From Litorivicinus sp. (GTDB taxonomy: Bacteria; Pseudomonadota; Gammaproteobacteria; Pseudomonadales; Litorivicinaceae): DNA of 64,000 bases. The stretch lies in NCBI GenBank assembly GCA_018401755.1, contig JAGYKJ010000006.1, positions 62,001 to 126,000 on the forward strand. Reading direction: 5' to 3'. A program made the position numbers and the translations under genes. Below are positions 42,104 to 50,431 of this stretch, piece by piece (within the stretch, counting starts at the first letter, position 1; every line of letters starts with the position of its first letter). The notes under the pieces are model-generated. The model had not been told where the DNA came from. It did not search any database and saw only the letters and a program-made list of their open reading frames with translations.

Positions 42104-42958
42104 TTAACCGAATCGTCCCGTGATGTAATCCTGCGTGAGTTCGTGCACAGGATTGGTAAATATCTGCTTCGTCTCACCAACTTCCACCAACTTACCCAAA
42201 TGGAAGTAGGCGGTCCGATCCGACACTCGAGCCGCTTGCTGCATCGAGTGAGTCACAATTACGATCGTGTATTCAGCGCGAAGCTCATGAATCAACTCTT
42301 CCACTTTCGCTGTGGCAATCGGGTCGAGTGCTGAGCAGGGTTCGTCCATTAAGATCACTTCTGGACTCACAGCCACAGCACGCGCAATACATAAGCGCTG
42401 TTGCTGACCACCCGATAATCCAGTTCCAGGCTGATCAAGACGATCCTTTACTTCTTCCCAAAGCCCAGCTCGACGTAACGACATCTCAACAATTTGATCA
42501 AGTTCCACCTTATTGTTAGCAAGTCCATGAATCCGTGGACCATATGCAATGTTGTCATAAATAGATTTTGGAAAGGGATTTGGCTTCTGGAACACCATGC
42601 CAACCCGCGCTCGAAGTGAGACAACATCAATGGATGGGTCATAAATATCTTGTTCATCAATAGCAATCAGGCCAGACACCTTACAAATATCAATGGTGTC
42701 ATTCATCCGATTTAAACAGCGTAGAAACGTCGATTTGCCGCATCCAGATGGCCCAATAAACGAGATCACTTGGCGTTCCCCAATATCGAGGGTCACACTG
42801 TCGATCGCTTTCTTCGTCCCGTAATGCACATCGACAGCACGCGCCGTCATCCGCGGATGCTCAACGTGCACTTGCCCAATCGTCTTGTCTGGAAGGATTC
42901 GATCTTCCATCCGCGTCTCTGTCATCGCAGCATTTGTTGTCATGGTGGTATCCGTCAT
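42104..42958 (-). CDS. pstB: Phosphate ABC transporter ATP-binding protein PstB
   Basis: ATPase of the high-affinity phosphate transporter. About 284 residues; Walker [10 protein letters not shown], signature [14 protein letters not shown], Walker [14 protein letters not shown] non-conserved N-terminal stretch of about 35 residues precedes the ABC domain. Two in-frame ATGs occur (42964, 42958); the second is taken because AAGGGA lies 8 bp before it. Confidence 0.96.
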   Translation of the reverse strand: MTDTTMTTNAAMTETRMEDRILPDKTIGQVHVEHPRMTARAVDVHYGTKKAIDSVTLDIGERQVISFIGPSGCGKSTFLRCLNRMNDTIDICKVSGLIAIDEQDIYDPSIDVVSLRARVGMVFQKPNPFPKSIYDNIAYGPRIHGLANNKVELDQIVEMSLRRAGLWEEVKDRLDQPGTGLSGGQQQRLCIARAVAVSPEVILMDEPCSALDPIATAKVEELIHELRAEYTIVIVTHSMQQAARVSDRTAYFHLGKLVEVGETKQIFTNPVHELTQDYITGRFG

Positions 42959-42970
42959 GCTCATATTCCC

Positions 42971-44278
42971 TTACCAACGGCGCTCAAGCTTCTTACGCAG
43001 CCAAATTGCCGACGCATTCATCACAATCAAAAATGCAAGCAATACAATGATCGCCGCACTGGTCTTTTGCACGAACATTCGCTCTGCGAAGTCGGCCCAC
43101 ATAAAGATTTGGACAGGTAATACCGTCCCTGGGTCCATCACGCCGCCTGGAACATCAACAATAAACGCAACCATCCCAATCATGAGGAGTGGCGCGGTTT
43201 CGCCAAGCGCTTGAGCCATACCGATAATGGTTCCGGTCAGCATCCCGGGCATGGCCAATGGAATCACGTGGTGGAAAATTGTTTGCATCTTGGAAGCACC
43301 AACACCCAAGGCAGCATCGCGAATACTAGGGGGAACTGAGCGAATTGCTGCGCGAGAGGAAATAATGATTGTTGGGAGCGTCATGAGTGCAAGGACAATA
43401 CCCCCAACCAGTGGTATCGAACGCGGCATCCCAAATAACACAATAAAGACCGCAAGACCCATGATACCGAAGACCACTGACGGCACTGCGGCTAGGTTAT
43501 TAATGTTGATCTCGATAATCTCGGTGAACCGATTCTTGGGAGCAATTTCTTCCAGATACACCGCAGTAGCGACGCCTAAAGGGAATGAGATCAAGACGCA
43601 AATAAATAGCGTCAGGATCGATCCAATGAATGCGCCCCGAATACCCGCCATCTCAGCATCTCGGGATGCGGACCCAAAGAAGAGATAATCGCTGACCTCA
43701 TACGAGACACGCTCGCTTGCCATCAATTTGTCGACAAACTGAATCACCGTATCGTTGATGCGTCGGTCAGCTTCTGGCGTATTCCGATCGATGAAGCCAC
43801 GCAAGAAGCTGTCAATGTCATCGTCTAGTGCAAACTTCACAGGCACTGTTTGCCCCATGAGATCGGGATTGGCATACACAAAATCGACCAGACGTTGTGC
43901 AGAACCAGATGAAATAATTCCACGTGCCGCACGTGTGTTCGAGCGGCCTGTTGGATTGTCCAATGCGGCAAGTAACCCCTCTCGAATCAGCGCTTCAGCA
44001 TCACCGGCGTACAGTGAGTTCACGGACATATCACCTTGCGGATCGAGACGCTGCTTATTAAGCTCAACATCAAGCACGACATAGTGCTGAAACAAACCCG
44101 GGATTCCGTTCGAGAAAATAGCGCCGAACAACAACACTAAAAACCCGAGCGCGAGTCCAATTGCTGCTTGGCCCCAAAAACGGAACCGGAACTCAGCACT
44201 ACGACGTCGACGCAATGTCGCCGCAACTCGGTCAATCGCCTCTTTTGGACTTAACGCCCCTGCTGTGAGATTAGTCAT
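42971..44278 (-). CDS. pstA: Phosphate ABC transporter permease PstA (extended form)
   Basis: Membrane channel subunit. 435 residues, longer than the roughly 300 of E. coli PstA: between the first membrane segment (about 37-60) and the second (about 215) lies a hydrophilic, probably periplasmic, stretch of about 150 residues. The C-terminal part has the ABC permease loop DAALGVGASKMQTIFHHVIP. The ATG at 44278 is preceded by AGGGAA and overlaps the pstC end by 8 bp. Confidence 0.94.
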   Translation of the reverse strand: MTNLTAGALSPKEAIDRVAATLRRRRSAEFRFRFWGQAAIGLALGFLVLLFGAIFSNGIPGLFQHYVVLDVELNKQRLDPQGDMSVNSLYAGDAEALIREGLLAALDNPTGRSNTRAARGIISSGSAQRLVDFVYANPDLMGQTVPVKFALDDDIDSFLRGFIDRNTPEADRRINDTVIQFVDKLMASERVSYEVSDYLFFGSASRDAEMAGIRGAFIGSILTLFICVLISFPLGVATAVYLEEIAPKNRFTEIIEININNLAAVPSVVFGIMGLAVFIVLFGMPRSIPLVGGIVLALMTLPTIIISSRAAIRSVPPSIRDAALGVGASKMQTIFHHVIPLAMPGMLTGTIIGMAQALGETAPLLMIGMVAFIVDVPGGVMDPGTVLPVQIFMWADFAERMFVQKTSAAIIVLLAFLIVMNASAIWLRKKLERRW

Positions 44279-45653
44279 ACTGTTCCCTGTATTTCTTAAC
44301 GATTTGCAGCGCAAAGAAGTTCAAGCCAAGCGTAATGATGATCAACATCAACGCAAGCGCAAACGCGGCTAGAGTCTTCGCAGACTCAAACTCTTGGTCA
44401 CCCACCAAAATGGTCACAATTTGTGACGTCACCGTGGTGACCGCATCGAGCGGATTAAACGACAAGTTCGCTGCCAATCCTGCAGCCATCACCACAATCA
44501 TGGTCTCGCCAATGGCGCGAGAGACGGCAAGAATGACCGCAGCGACAATCCCAGGAAGTGCAGCCGGTAAAATCACTTGGCGGACGGTTTCGCTTTTCGT
44601 CGATCCAAGTCCGTAGGCTGCATCTCGCAACGATTGTGGAACAGCATTAATGACGTCGTCGGATAACGACGACACAAAAGGAATAATCATCACGCCCATC
44701 ACCAGTCCAGCGGCCATAGCAGACTCGGAGGCAACGGTCAGCCCAATACTTTCGCCAGCCCCTCGAACTAAGGGTGCCACCGTGAGTGCAGCGAAGAAGC
44801 CGTACACGACGGTCGGAACCCCTGCAAGGATCTCAAGCAGTGGTTTCACCACCCCCCGCACCGTGTTGTTTGCATACTCCGCTAGATAAATTGCTGCAAA
44901 TAATCCGACAGGAACAGCTACTGTCAGTGCGACAACCGAAATCAACAAAGTACCCACAAACAGAGGCACCATTCCGTAGGTCGCCAAGCCCATCTGACCA
45001 GATCCGGCTCGCTCTGCACCTTCGAACTGCGGATTCCAAGTCAAGCCAAAGATGAATTCTGTAGGGGGAACCAATTTAAAGAAGCGAATCGATTCAAACA
45101 GAACCGACAAGACGATTCCGATGGTGGTCAGAATCGCAACAGTCGAACTCAACCCAAGAACCCATAAGATAATGCGCTCGACTGCATTCCGGGATCTAAA
45201 CTCTGGGGAGACCTTGCGATACGCAAACAGGCCACCGAGAAGACTGACACCAATAACAATCACGGAAATCAACTGGCGAGAGGTCTCAGTCCACTGTATC
45301 CATGCCTCGCCGGCCGCAATCACCCACGCGTCAGGGCTACCAAACTGGATCCCTTTAACAACGTTCATAATTTTCGCGAGCACGATCGCTTCGCTGACGC
45401 TATCCAAATTCTGTTGATCTGGGGGATAAAAATCCCGCACCATGATCTTAAATACAATGTCATCAGCGATCGATAAAATAAGCAATAACAGTAGGGCAGG
45501 CAGAACAGCCACGGCAGCCGCCCAATATCCATAATAGTGAGGAAGAGAATGCAGACGGTGTTGCCCTGTCGATCTCAGCAATAACACTGCGCGTTGCGCG
45601 AGGTAAAAGTATCCGGCACCGATTACAAGCACGATGAGTGCTAGACTTGACAT
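44271..45653 (-). CDS. pstC: Phosphate ABC transporter permease PstC (extended form)
   Basis: Second permease subunit. About 460 residues, against roughly 320 in E. coli, with extra N-terminal hydrophobic segments before the transport domain. The permease loop reads DAAYGLGSTKSETVRQVILP, and PAALPGIVAA follows. The start is uncertain: ATG at 45653 is given, with GTG 45659 and ATG 45665 as alternatives around one GGAGGA. Confidence 0.93.
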   Translation of the reverse strand: MSSLALIVLVIGAGYFYLAQRAVLLLRSTGQHRLHSLPHYYGYWAAAVAVLPALLLLLILSIADDIVFKIMVRDFYPPDQQNLDSVSEAIVLAKIMNVVKGIQFGSPDAWVIAAGEAWIQWTETSRQLISVIVIGVSLLGGLFAYRKVSPEFRSRNAVERIILWVLGLSSTVAILTTIGIVLSVLFESIRFFKLVPPTEFIFGLTWNPQFEGAERAGSGQMGLATYGMVPLFVGTLLISVVALTVAVPVGLFAAIYLAEYANNTVRGVVKPLLEILAGVPTVVYGFFAALTVAPLVRGAGESIGLTVASESAMAAGLVMGVMIIPFVSSLSDDVINAVPQSLRDAAYGLGSTKSETVRQVILPAALPGIVAAVILAVSRAIGETMIVVMAAGLAANLSFNPLDAVTTVTSQIVTILVGDQEFESAKTLAAFALALMLIIITLGLNFFALQIVKKYREQYD

Positions 45654-45675
45654 AGACACGCACATTCCTCCATTG

Positions 45676-45709
45676 AAAAAGGGTCGGGGGCTCTAATTCC
45701 CCCCGACCC
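45676..45709 (-). terminator. Intrinsic terminator between pstS and pstC
   Basis: On the minus strand GGGTCGGGGG pairs perfectly with CCCCCGACCC around a 9-base loop, followed by five T residues just before the pstC ribosome-binding site. It would let the binding protein gene be expressed above the membrane genes. Confidence 0.85.
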
Positions 45710-45731
45710 CTGTGCGATCAAGCGATCACAA

Positions 45732-46766
45732 TTACTTCAGATCAGCTGCCACGAGGACAGGAAGATCTGTCATACGCTTAGCCATCTCTGCACGCTCAGC
45801 TTTTGGCATTGGGATAATGCCAGCATCAACCAAGGCACCATCGTCATTCCAGTGCTTGGTCCACTCAGCCATATACTGCTCTACACCAGGGACCACGCCC
45901 AAGTGCTGGTGCTTCACATAGAAGTACAATGCGCGTGACGCTTTGTAAGACCCATCGGCAATCGCATCAAACGTCGGAGCAACACCGTCTAAGGGAGCGC
46001 CCTTCAATTTGTCAGTATTTTGATCGAGGTAGGAGAATCCAAAAATACCGAATGCACCCGGATCTTCGATCAGCTTCTGAACGATCAGGTTATCTTGCTC
46101 ACCGGCTTCGATGAACGCACCGTCAGTCCGCATTGAACGACATACCTTTGCTTTCTGCTTGGTCTGGTTCAGAGCCTGCTTTGCACGCTCATCTTTACCG
46201 CAATAGCCCTTCTCGTTCACGATTTCGACGTAAGACGCACGTGTTCCAGATGTGGTTGGAGGACCGTAGACGCGGATTTCCAGATCAGGCAGCGCTGGGT
46301 TAACATCGGACCACTTCTTGTATGGGTTGTCGATGAATCCAAATGCAGATGCATTAGGCACTTTCGCAGTCAACGCTTTACCCAAATCTGCCAACGAAAT
46401 GTTCAGATCAGGACCCGCCTTGGAACTCGCAACAACAATGCCGTCAAAGCCGACTTTGATTTCAGTCAGCTTCACGCCGTTCTTGTCACAATACGCAAGT
46501 TCGCCCGTCTTCATGCGTGAAGAGGCGTTCCCGATATCAATGTATTCAGTACCAATTCCGTCACACACGCCCTTCTTACCAACAGAAGATCCGCCAGACT
46601 CAACAACAGGAGTCTTGAATTGTGGGTTACGGCCAAGACGCTCAGCAACAATGGTTGAGAACGGAAGAACAGTCGATGAACCAGCGATGCTGACGTAATC
46701 ACGCGCAACAGCCCCTGTGCTCATTGCAACTGCGACAGCTGTAGCTGTAGCGATACGAGCAAACAT
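45732..46766 (-). CDS. pstS: Phosphate-binding protein PstS
   Basis: Periplasmic phosphate receptor for PstCAB. 344 residues with a signal peptide (hydrophobic core to about residue 21, cleavage likely after AVA). The mature start DYVSIAGSSTVLPF and the VESGGSSVG loop are the phosphate-binding signatures, followed by GNASSRMK and TSGTRASYVE. The ribosome-binding site AAGGAG is 7 bp before the ATG. A Pho-box-like repeat lies about 90 bp upstream. Confidence 0.96.
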   Translation of the reverse strand: MFARIATATAVAVAMSTGAVARDYVSIAGSSTVLPFSTIVAERLGRNPQFKTPVVESGGSSVGKKGVCDGIGTEYIDIGNASSRMKTGELAYCDKNGVKLTEIKVGFDGIVVASSKAGPDLNISLADLGKALTAKVPNASAFGFIDNPYKKWSDVNPALPDLEIRVYGPPTTSGTRASYVEIVNEKGYCGKDERAKQALNQTKQKAKVCRSMRTDGAFIEAGEQDNLIVQKLIEDPGAFGIFGFSYLDQNTDKLKGAPLDGVAPTFDAIADGSYKASRALYFYVKHQHLGVVPGVEQYMAEWTKHWNDDGALVDAGIIPMPKAERAEMAKRMTDLPVLVAADLK

Positions 46767-46853
46767 GAAATACTCCTTAAATGGTTTGACAGAGTTCTAG
46801 TGGGTGCGCGGGAGGCAATCCCCACGAACACGTACACGTTGTAAACTCTAAAT

Positions 46854-46871
46854 GTTACATTCGTATTACAA
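46854..46871 (-). promoter_or_regulatory. Putative PhoB box upstream of pstS
   Basis: On the minus strand TTGTAAT, ACGA, ATGTAAC form two 7-mers 11 bp apart, a Pho-box-like pair 87-105 bp before the pstS start. Confidence 0.58.
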
Positions 46872-47560
46872 AGGCCACATGTGGTGCGACTCACACCATT
46901 AACTGATAGATCTGCCAGCCAAGACAGACTTCAGTGACTGATGGGCCAGACATACACAAGCCCTGCGCGATTTACCTGAATAGGTTGTGCGCTCTCAATC
47001 TGTTGGGTTTCAATTATGAGACCCAATCATCCGTGATCGGGATGCGTAAGCTGGTTGAGCACATCAAGCGCCCCAGCTGCTTGACGCTGAAAATCCTTGC
47101 CTGAGTTCCGATGTGAGCAACTCACCATGACCTGTGGACGCAGACACTTCTCTCTCAAGAGCACTGATATCAGCTAAACCGCGCTCAATGAGAGTTGGGA
47201 TCCGCCTGGTCGCTCCGAAGAATCACATGCCAATCCGCATGACCCGTCGTCCCAAAGATTGTGGCAACCCCACCTGCGATGGGGCTCGCCTGCAGCCATC
47301 AAGGCATCTGTTGAAATTGATACGACCCCATTCGGTGATGATGTCAGTAATTTCACGTCGATTAGAGTCGTCCTGCGCCATCATGGTGTCTACGAGCAGC
47401 AGATCCTCTAAGAGAATCACCGGCGTAATCAGCGGCTTCATTCGGGCAATTCGGGTGTCATCCACCACTAGCGGATTGGTCACAAGCTTTCTTCGCTTGC
47501 CGCTGCTTTTCGGGCGACAAACTGGTTGCGTCCAGACATCCAACGTGCGGAAATCATTCG
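46872..47560. other. Long gap without a confident gene; possible decayed gene and hairpins
   Basis: About 690 bp between the pstS control region and recC. Contents seen: a 10-bp palindrome CCACATGTGG at 46874-46883; a hairpin at 47003-47026 (TTGGGT/ACCCAA extended by wobble and TC/GA pairs); and weak coding traces on the minus strand. One minus-strand frame is open from 47585 to 47223, continues after a TGA with residues like RRIPTLIERGLADISALER, and another frame then reads KDFQRQAAGALDVLNQL. This pattern resembles a gene broken by stops and a frameshift, but I recognise no family. The complementary plus-strand frame (47134-47574) looks like an antisense shadow. Confidence 0.4.
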
Positions 47561-50431
47561 ATGCAACGATTTGAAAGCCCCTCATTGACCCAGATCATGC
47601 ACGCGGTCTCAGCGATCCTGCGGGCGCCCTCGGGTTATCCACCCTTGGTGGAAGATTGGATTATTGTCCCCAATCGAGACACGGGTCGTGCACTGGAGTT
47701 GGCCATTGCAGGCGCAAACGGCGGACTGGCGAATACGCGGCTAGTAACCACGGACGCGGCAATCACCACCTTTTTCCACAATGATGCGTCGTCACTTTAC
47801 TCCACCCTATTCTGGGCAATCGCTACGCATCTCGAGACACATTATCCTGTGGATCCCCCGGCTCTCGGCGAGAGCGTCCATACCCTTGCAACACTCTATC
47901 AGCGCTATCTCACCGAACGCCCAGAATGGTTGATCCAGTGGGAAAAGGGCGATCCATCCACCGATCCAGAGTTACAGTGGCAAGCAATACTTTGGAGAAC
48001 GCTGCAAACCCATCTACAACAGCCTCAGATGCATCATCAACTCAACGCATTTTTCCGTGCCTCGACGGAGGCTGATGTGGTAACGGTTGGCCGAGTCATC
48101 GTGGTCTGTCCAGAGCGACTCAGCAGAACCTTTGTGCAGTGGCTACAGGCCATTGATCAACATCGTGAAGTCTGGATATTGCTGACAAATCCCGGTCATG
48201 ACGCTTGGTTCTTACCATCGGACTCTGTCCTCGATGAGCCAATTGAGCGGTTTCGGCACAGTCTATGCAGAAGTCGCGCAGAGACACTCAATACCCTACT
48301 TGATGCCATCGACCATCCGGCAATCCATCCCGAAATGCACTTCCATGGTCTGTCGGCACTGAACCAACTCCAAGCAGCGATTTATCACAACACCCCAATC
48401 AACACTGTGTCACCGGACCCCAGCATTTGCCTGGTTGACGCGCCAACGCCAACCCGGGAGGTTGAAGCGCTCAAGGAATGGATCATTGATCAGCTCAATA
48501 GTTATCCCGAGATTCGACTCAGTGATGTCGCCATTGTCACCCCAGATCCCGGACTCTACGGGCCGATTGTACAGCGGGTGTTCTCGGATTCAGATCCACT
48601 ACACCATCTCCCCACGGCACCGGATCCACTGATCCAACAAAGCCTCCATGATGCCCTAGTCCACTACATTCTGGACTGCCGTCGGGATGACTTCTCGGGG
48701 CAACGGATGCTTGATCTCCTCTATCATCCCTCCGTGTTACATCATCTCGGCTTCAGTGAGTCTGATCGGACCACGATCCATCGTTGGCTCGTTGATGCCG
48801 GTGCCTTTCGTGGCATCTCTGGTCACAAGCACAGCCTACAAGCCGCTCGAGCGCGTCTCGTTCGCGGGTTGATGATGGACCCCCAAACTGCCCTACTGCG
48901 TGATGGCATCACCAGTGAAGCGCCGGAACAGTCAGCGCGATTGGAATGGGTATTCGCGCTATTTGAGGGCAGCGAAATCGTTCGCAATTGGACAGAGCCA
49001 CACACGCCTCGGCAGTGGTTGGTAAACCTGACCGAAGCCGTCAGCCTGTTATCTTTGCAACAGATCGATACCCTGTCATTTGTGCTGCCATCATCCACCC
49101 CAGATATCCCAGTTTCCTGGCAGTTATTTCAAACCTGGGTGCAACGGCAAATCACAACCGGGCTTTCTCGACCGCTGCATTTTGATGACCGACTGTCTGT
49201 GACCTCACCACAAGCTGCCCATGCCGTCCCCAGACGACTGGTTGCAATCCTCGGTGCAAATGAAGGCACGCTCCCCGAGTCTGAGGCAATGCATCCCTGG
49301 GATCTTCTGCAGCGATTGGGAAGGCGTGGCGATCCGAATCCTGTCTCACAACAAAAACAGTGGTTTTTTGACCTGTGTATGCACACTGAGACCGCACTCT
49401 GGCTGAGTTGGATCGGACGCAATAGCCTGACTCAACAGCCAGAGGATCCTGCGCTCTCGATCATGGCACTTCGGGACCTTCTGACTGATTTGACGCCCCA
49501 TTCCACAGCTTGGGTCCACAGACTCTCACTTGCGCATCCAATCCCTGAGGTCACACCCCCATCGACGATATCATCCGCTCGCCAGACGCATGCCGAGTCC
49601 ACTCAGCCAACAATCCTGACCGTCTCGCAGTTTTTACAAATCGTCCGCGACCCGGCAACCGCGTTTTTAGCCCATCAGGGCTCGCGACTCCAAGAAGGTG
49701 AAAGCGAATCGCTTGAGATCGAACCGGTCAAGCTCGACCCACTGAGGCGGTATCAGTTACGTCAGGCTGCGATAGAGCGTGGTGCGCAAGGTGACCCAAC
49801 AGCACATCTCATGGAGCTCTCTGGCGTTCCAGAAGATGCACTAGCCTCTGATATCAGGGCAGACATCTACCCAGATGTGGTCCATGACGCTGTACACAGG
49901 AGGCAGCACGCACCACTGCTTGGCGATGCTGTCATTCATTCTCCGTCTGGATACACGCTCCGTGTTCTCAATCAATATGCTGCAGACGTACCCCGTATCG
50001 CCCTCGGATCATCGCGAACACACTACACTGTACTGAGCGCTGCATTGGATGCGCTCGTTCTCTGTGCCCGCCAGCAGGTGTCCCAGGCAATCCCAGTGGT
50101 GTTGTATGGTGTGAAATCTCAGTACATCGTTCCATGGGACTCAGACGAGGCCAGTGCATTGCTGGATGGGTGGTTGGCAATGGCTTACCAGGCACACACA
50201 TGCTTGATTCCGGTTGTGATGTCACAGGCGCTTGAACATGCGTATCAACTGAATAAAAACCCCGACGTGATACTCAGTATCGACTGGACTGATCAGAGAC
50301 TCGTCTATCGGCGAGGGTTGCGCCGACTCCTGGAAGGCCAATCTCAACTCATGGCGCAACATCGGGCGTTCGTTACTCAGTGGGTATGCCCGATCGAAAC
50401 ACACATAAAGGCCACCCATGCAGGTCTTTGA
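47561..50431 (+). CDS. recC: RecBCD exonuclease subunit RecC
   Basis: Chi-recognition and scaffold subunit. 956 residues, shorter than E. coli RecC (about 1120). The helicase-like fold lacks a working Walker A motif, as expected for RecC. Supporting segments: QRFESPSLTQIMHAVS at the start (aligning with the YHSN..L start of RecC), AIVTPDPGLYGPIV, ILGANEGTLPES and RRGDPNPVSQQKQWFFDLCM. The recB start overlaps its last 14 bp. Which residues would read Chi, and whether Chi is conserved, cannot be judged. Confidence 0.9.
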   Translation: MQRFESPSLTQIMHAVSAILRAPSGYPPLVEDWIIVPNRDTGRALELAIAGANGGLANTRLVTTDAAITTFFHNDASSLYSTLFWAIATHLETHYPVDPPALGESVHTLATLYQRYLTERPEWLIQWEKGDPSTDPELQWQAILWRTLQTHLQQPQMHHQLNAFFRASTEADVVTVGRVIVVCPERLSRTFVQWLQAIDQHREVWILLTNPGHDAWFLPSDSVLDEPIERFRHSLCRSRAETLNTLLDAIDHPAIHPEMHFHGLSALNQLQAAIYHNTPINTVSPDPSICLVDAPTPTREVEALKEWIIDQLNSYPEIRLSDVAIVTPDPGLYGPIVQRVFSDSDPLHHLPTAPDPLIQQSLHDALVHYILDCRRDDFSGQRMLDLLYHPSVLHHLGFSESDRTTIHRWLVDAGAFRGISGHKHSLQAARARLVRGLMMDPQTALLRDGITSEAPEQSARLEWVFALFEGSEIVRNWTEPHTPRQWLVNLTEAVSLLSLQQIDTLSFVLPSSTPDIPVSWQLFQTWVQRQITTGLSRPLHFDDRLSVTSPQAAHAVPRRLVAILGANEGTLPESEAMHPWDLLQRLGRRGDPNPVSQQKQWFFDLCMHTETALWLSWIGRNSLTQQPEDPALSIMALRDLLTDLTPHSTAWVHRLSLAHPIPEVTPPSTISSARQTHAESTQPTILTVSQFLQIVRDPATAFLAHQGSRLQEGESESLEIEPVKLDPLRRYQLRQAAIERGAQGDPTAHLMELSGVPEDALASDIRADIYPDVVHDAVHRRQHAPLLGDAVIHSPSGYTLRVLNQYAADVPRIALGSSRTHYTVLSAALDALVLCARQQVSQAIPVVLYGVKSQYIVPWDSDEASALLDGWLAMAYQAHTCLIPVVMSQALEHAYQLNKNPDVILSIDWTDQRLVYRRGLRRLLEGQSQLMAQHRAFVTQWVCPIETHIKATHAGL

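Noticed and set aside
47134-47574. Plus-strand open frame of 146 codons before recC
   Set aside because: Its composition is rich in Ser and Arg with no recognisable motif, and it lies opposite the minus-strand coding traces, so it looks like an antisense shadow.
47223-47585. Minus-strand open frame of 120 codons as an intact gene
   Set aside because: Its start lies inside recC, and protein-like sequence continues past its stop and then in another frame; treated as possible decay, not as a whole gene.
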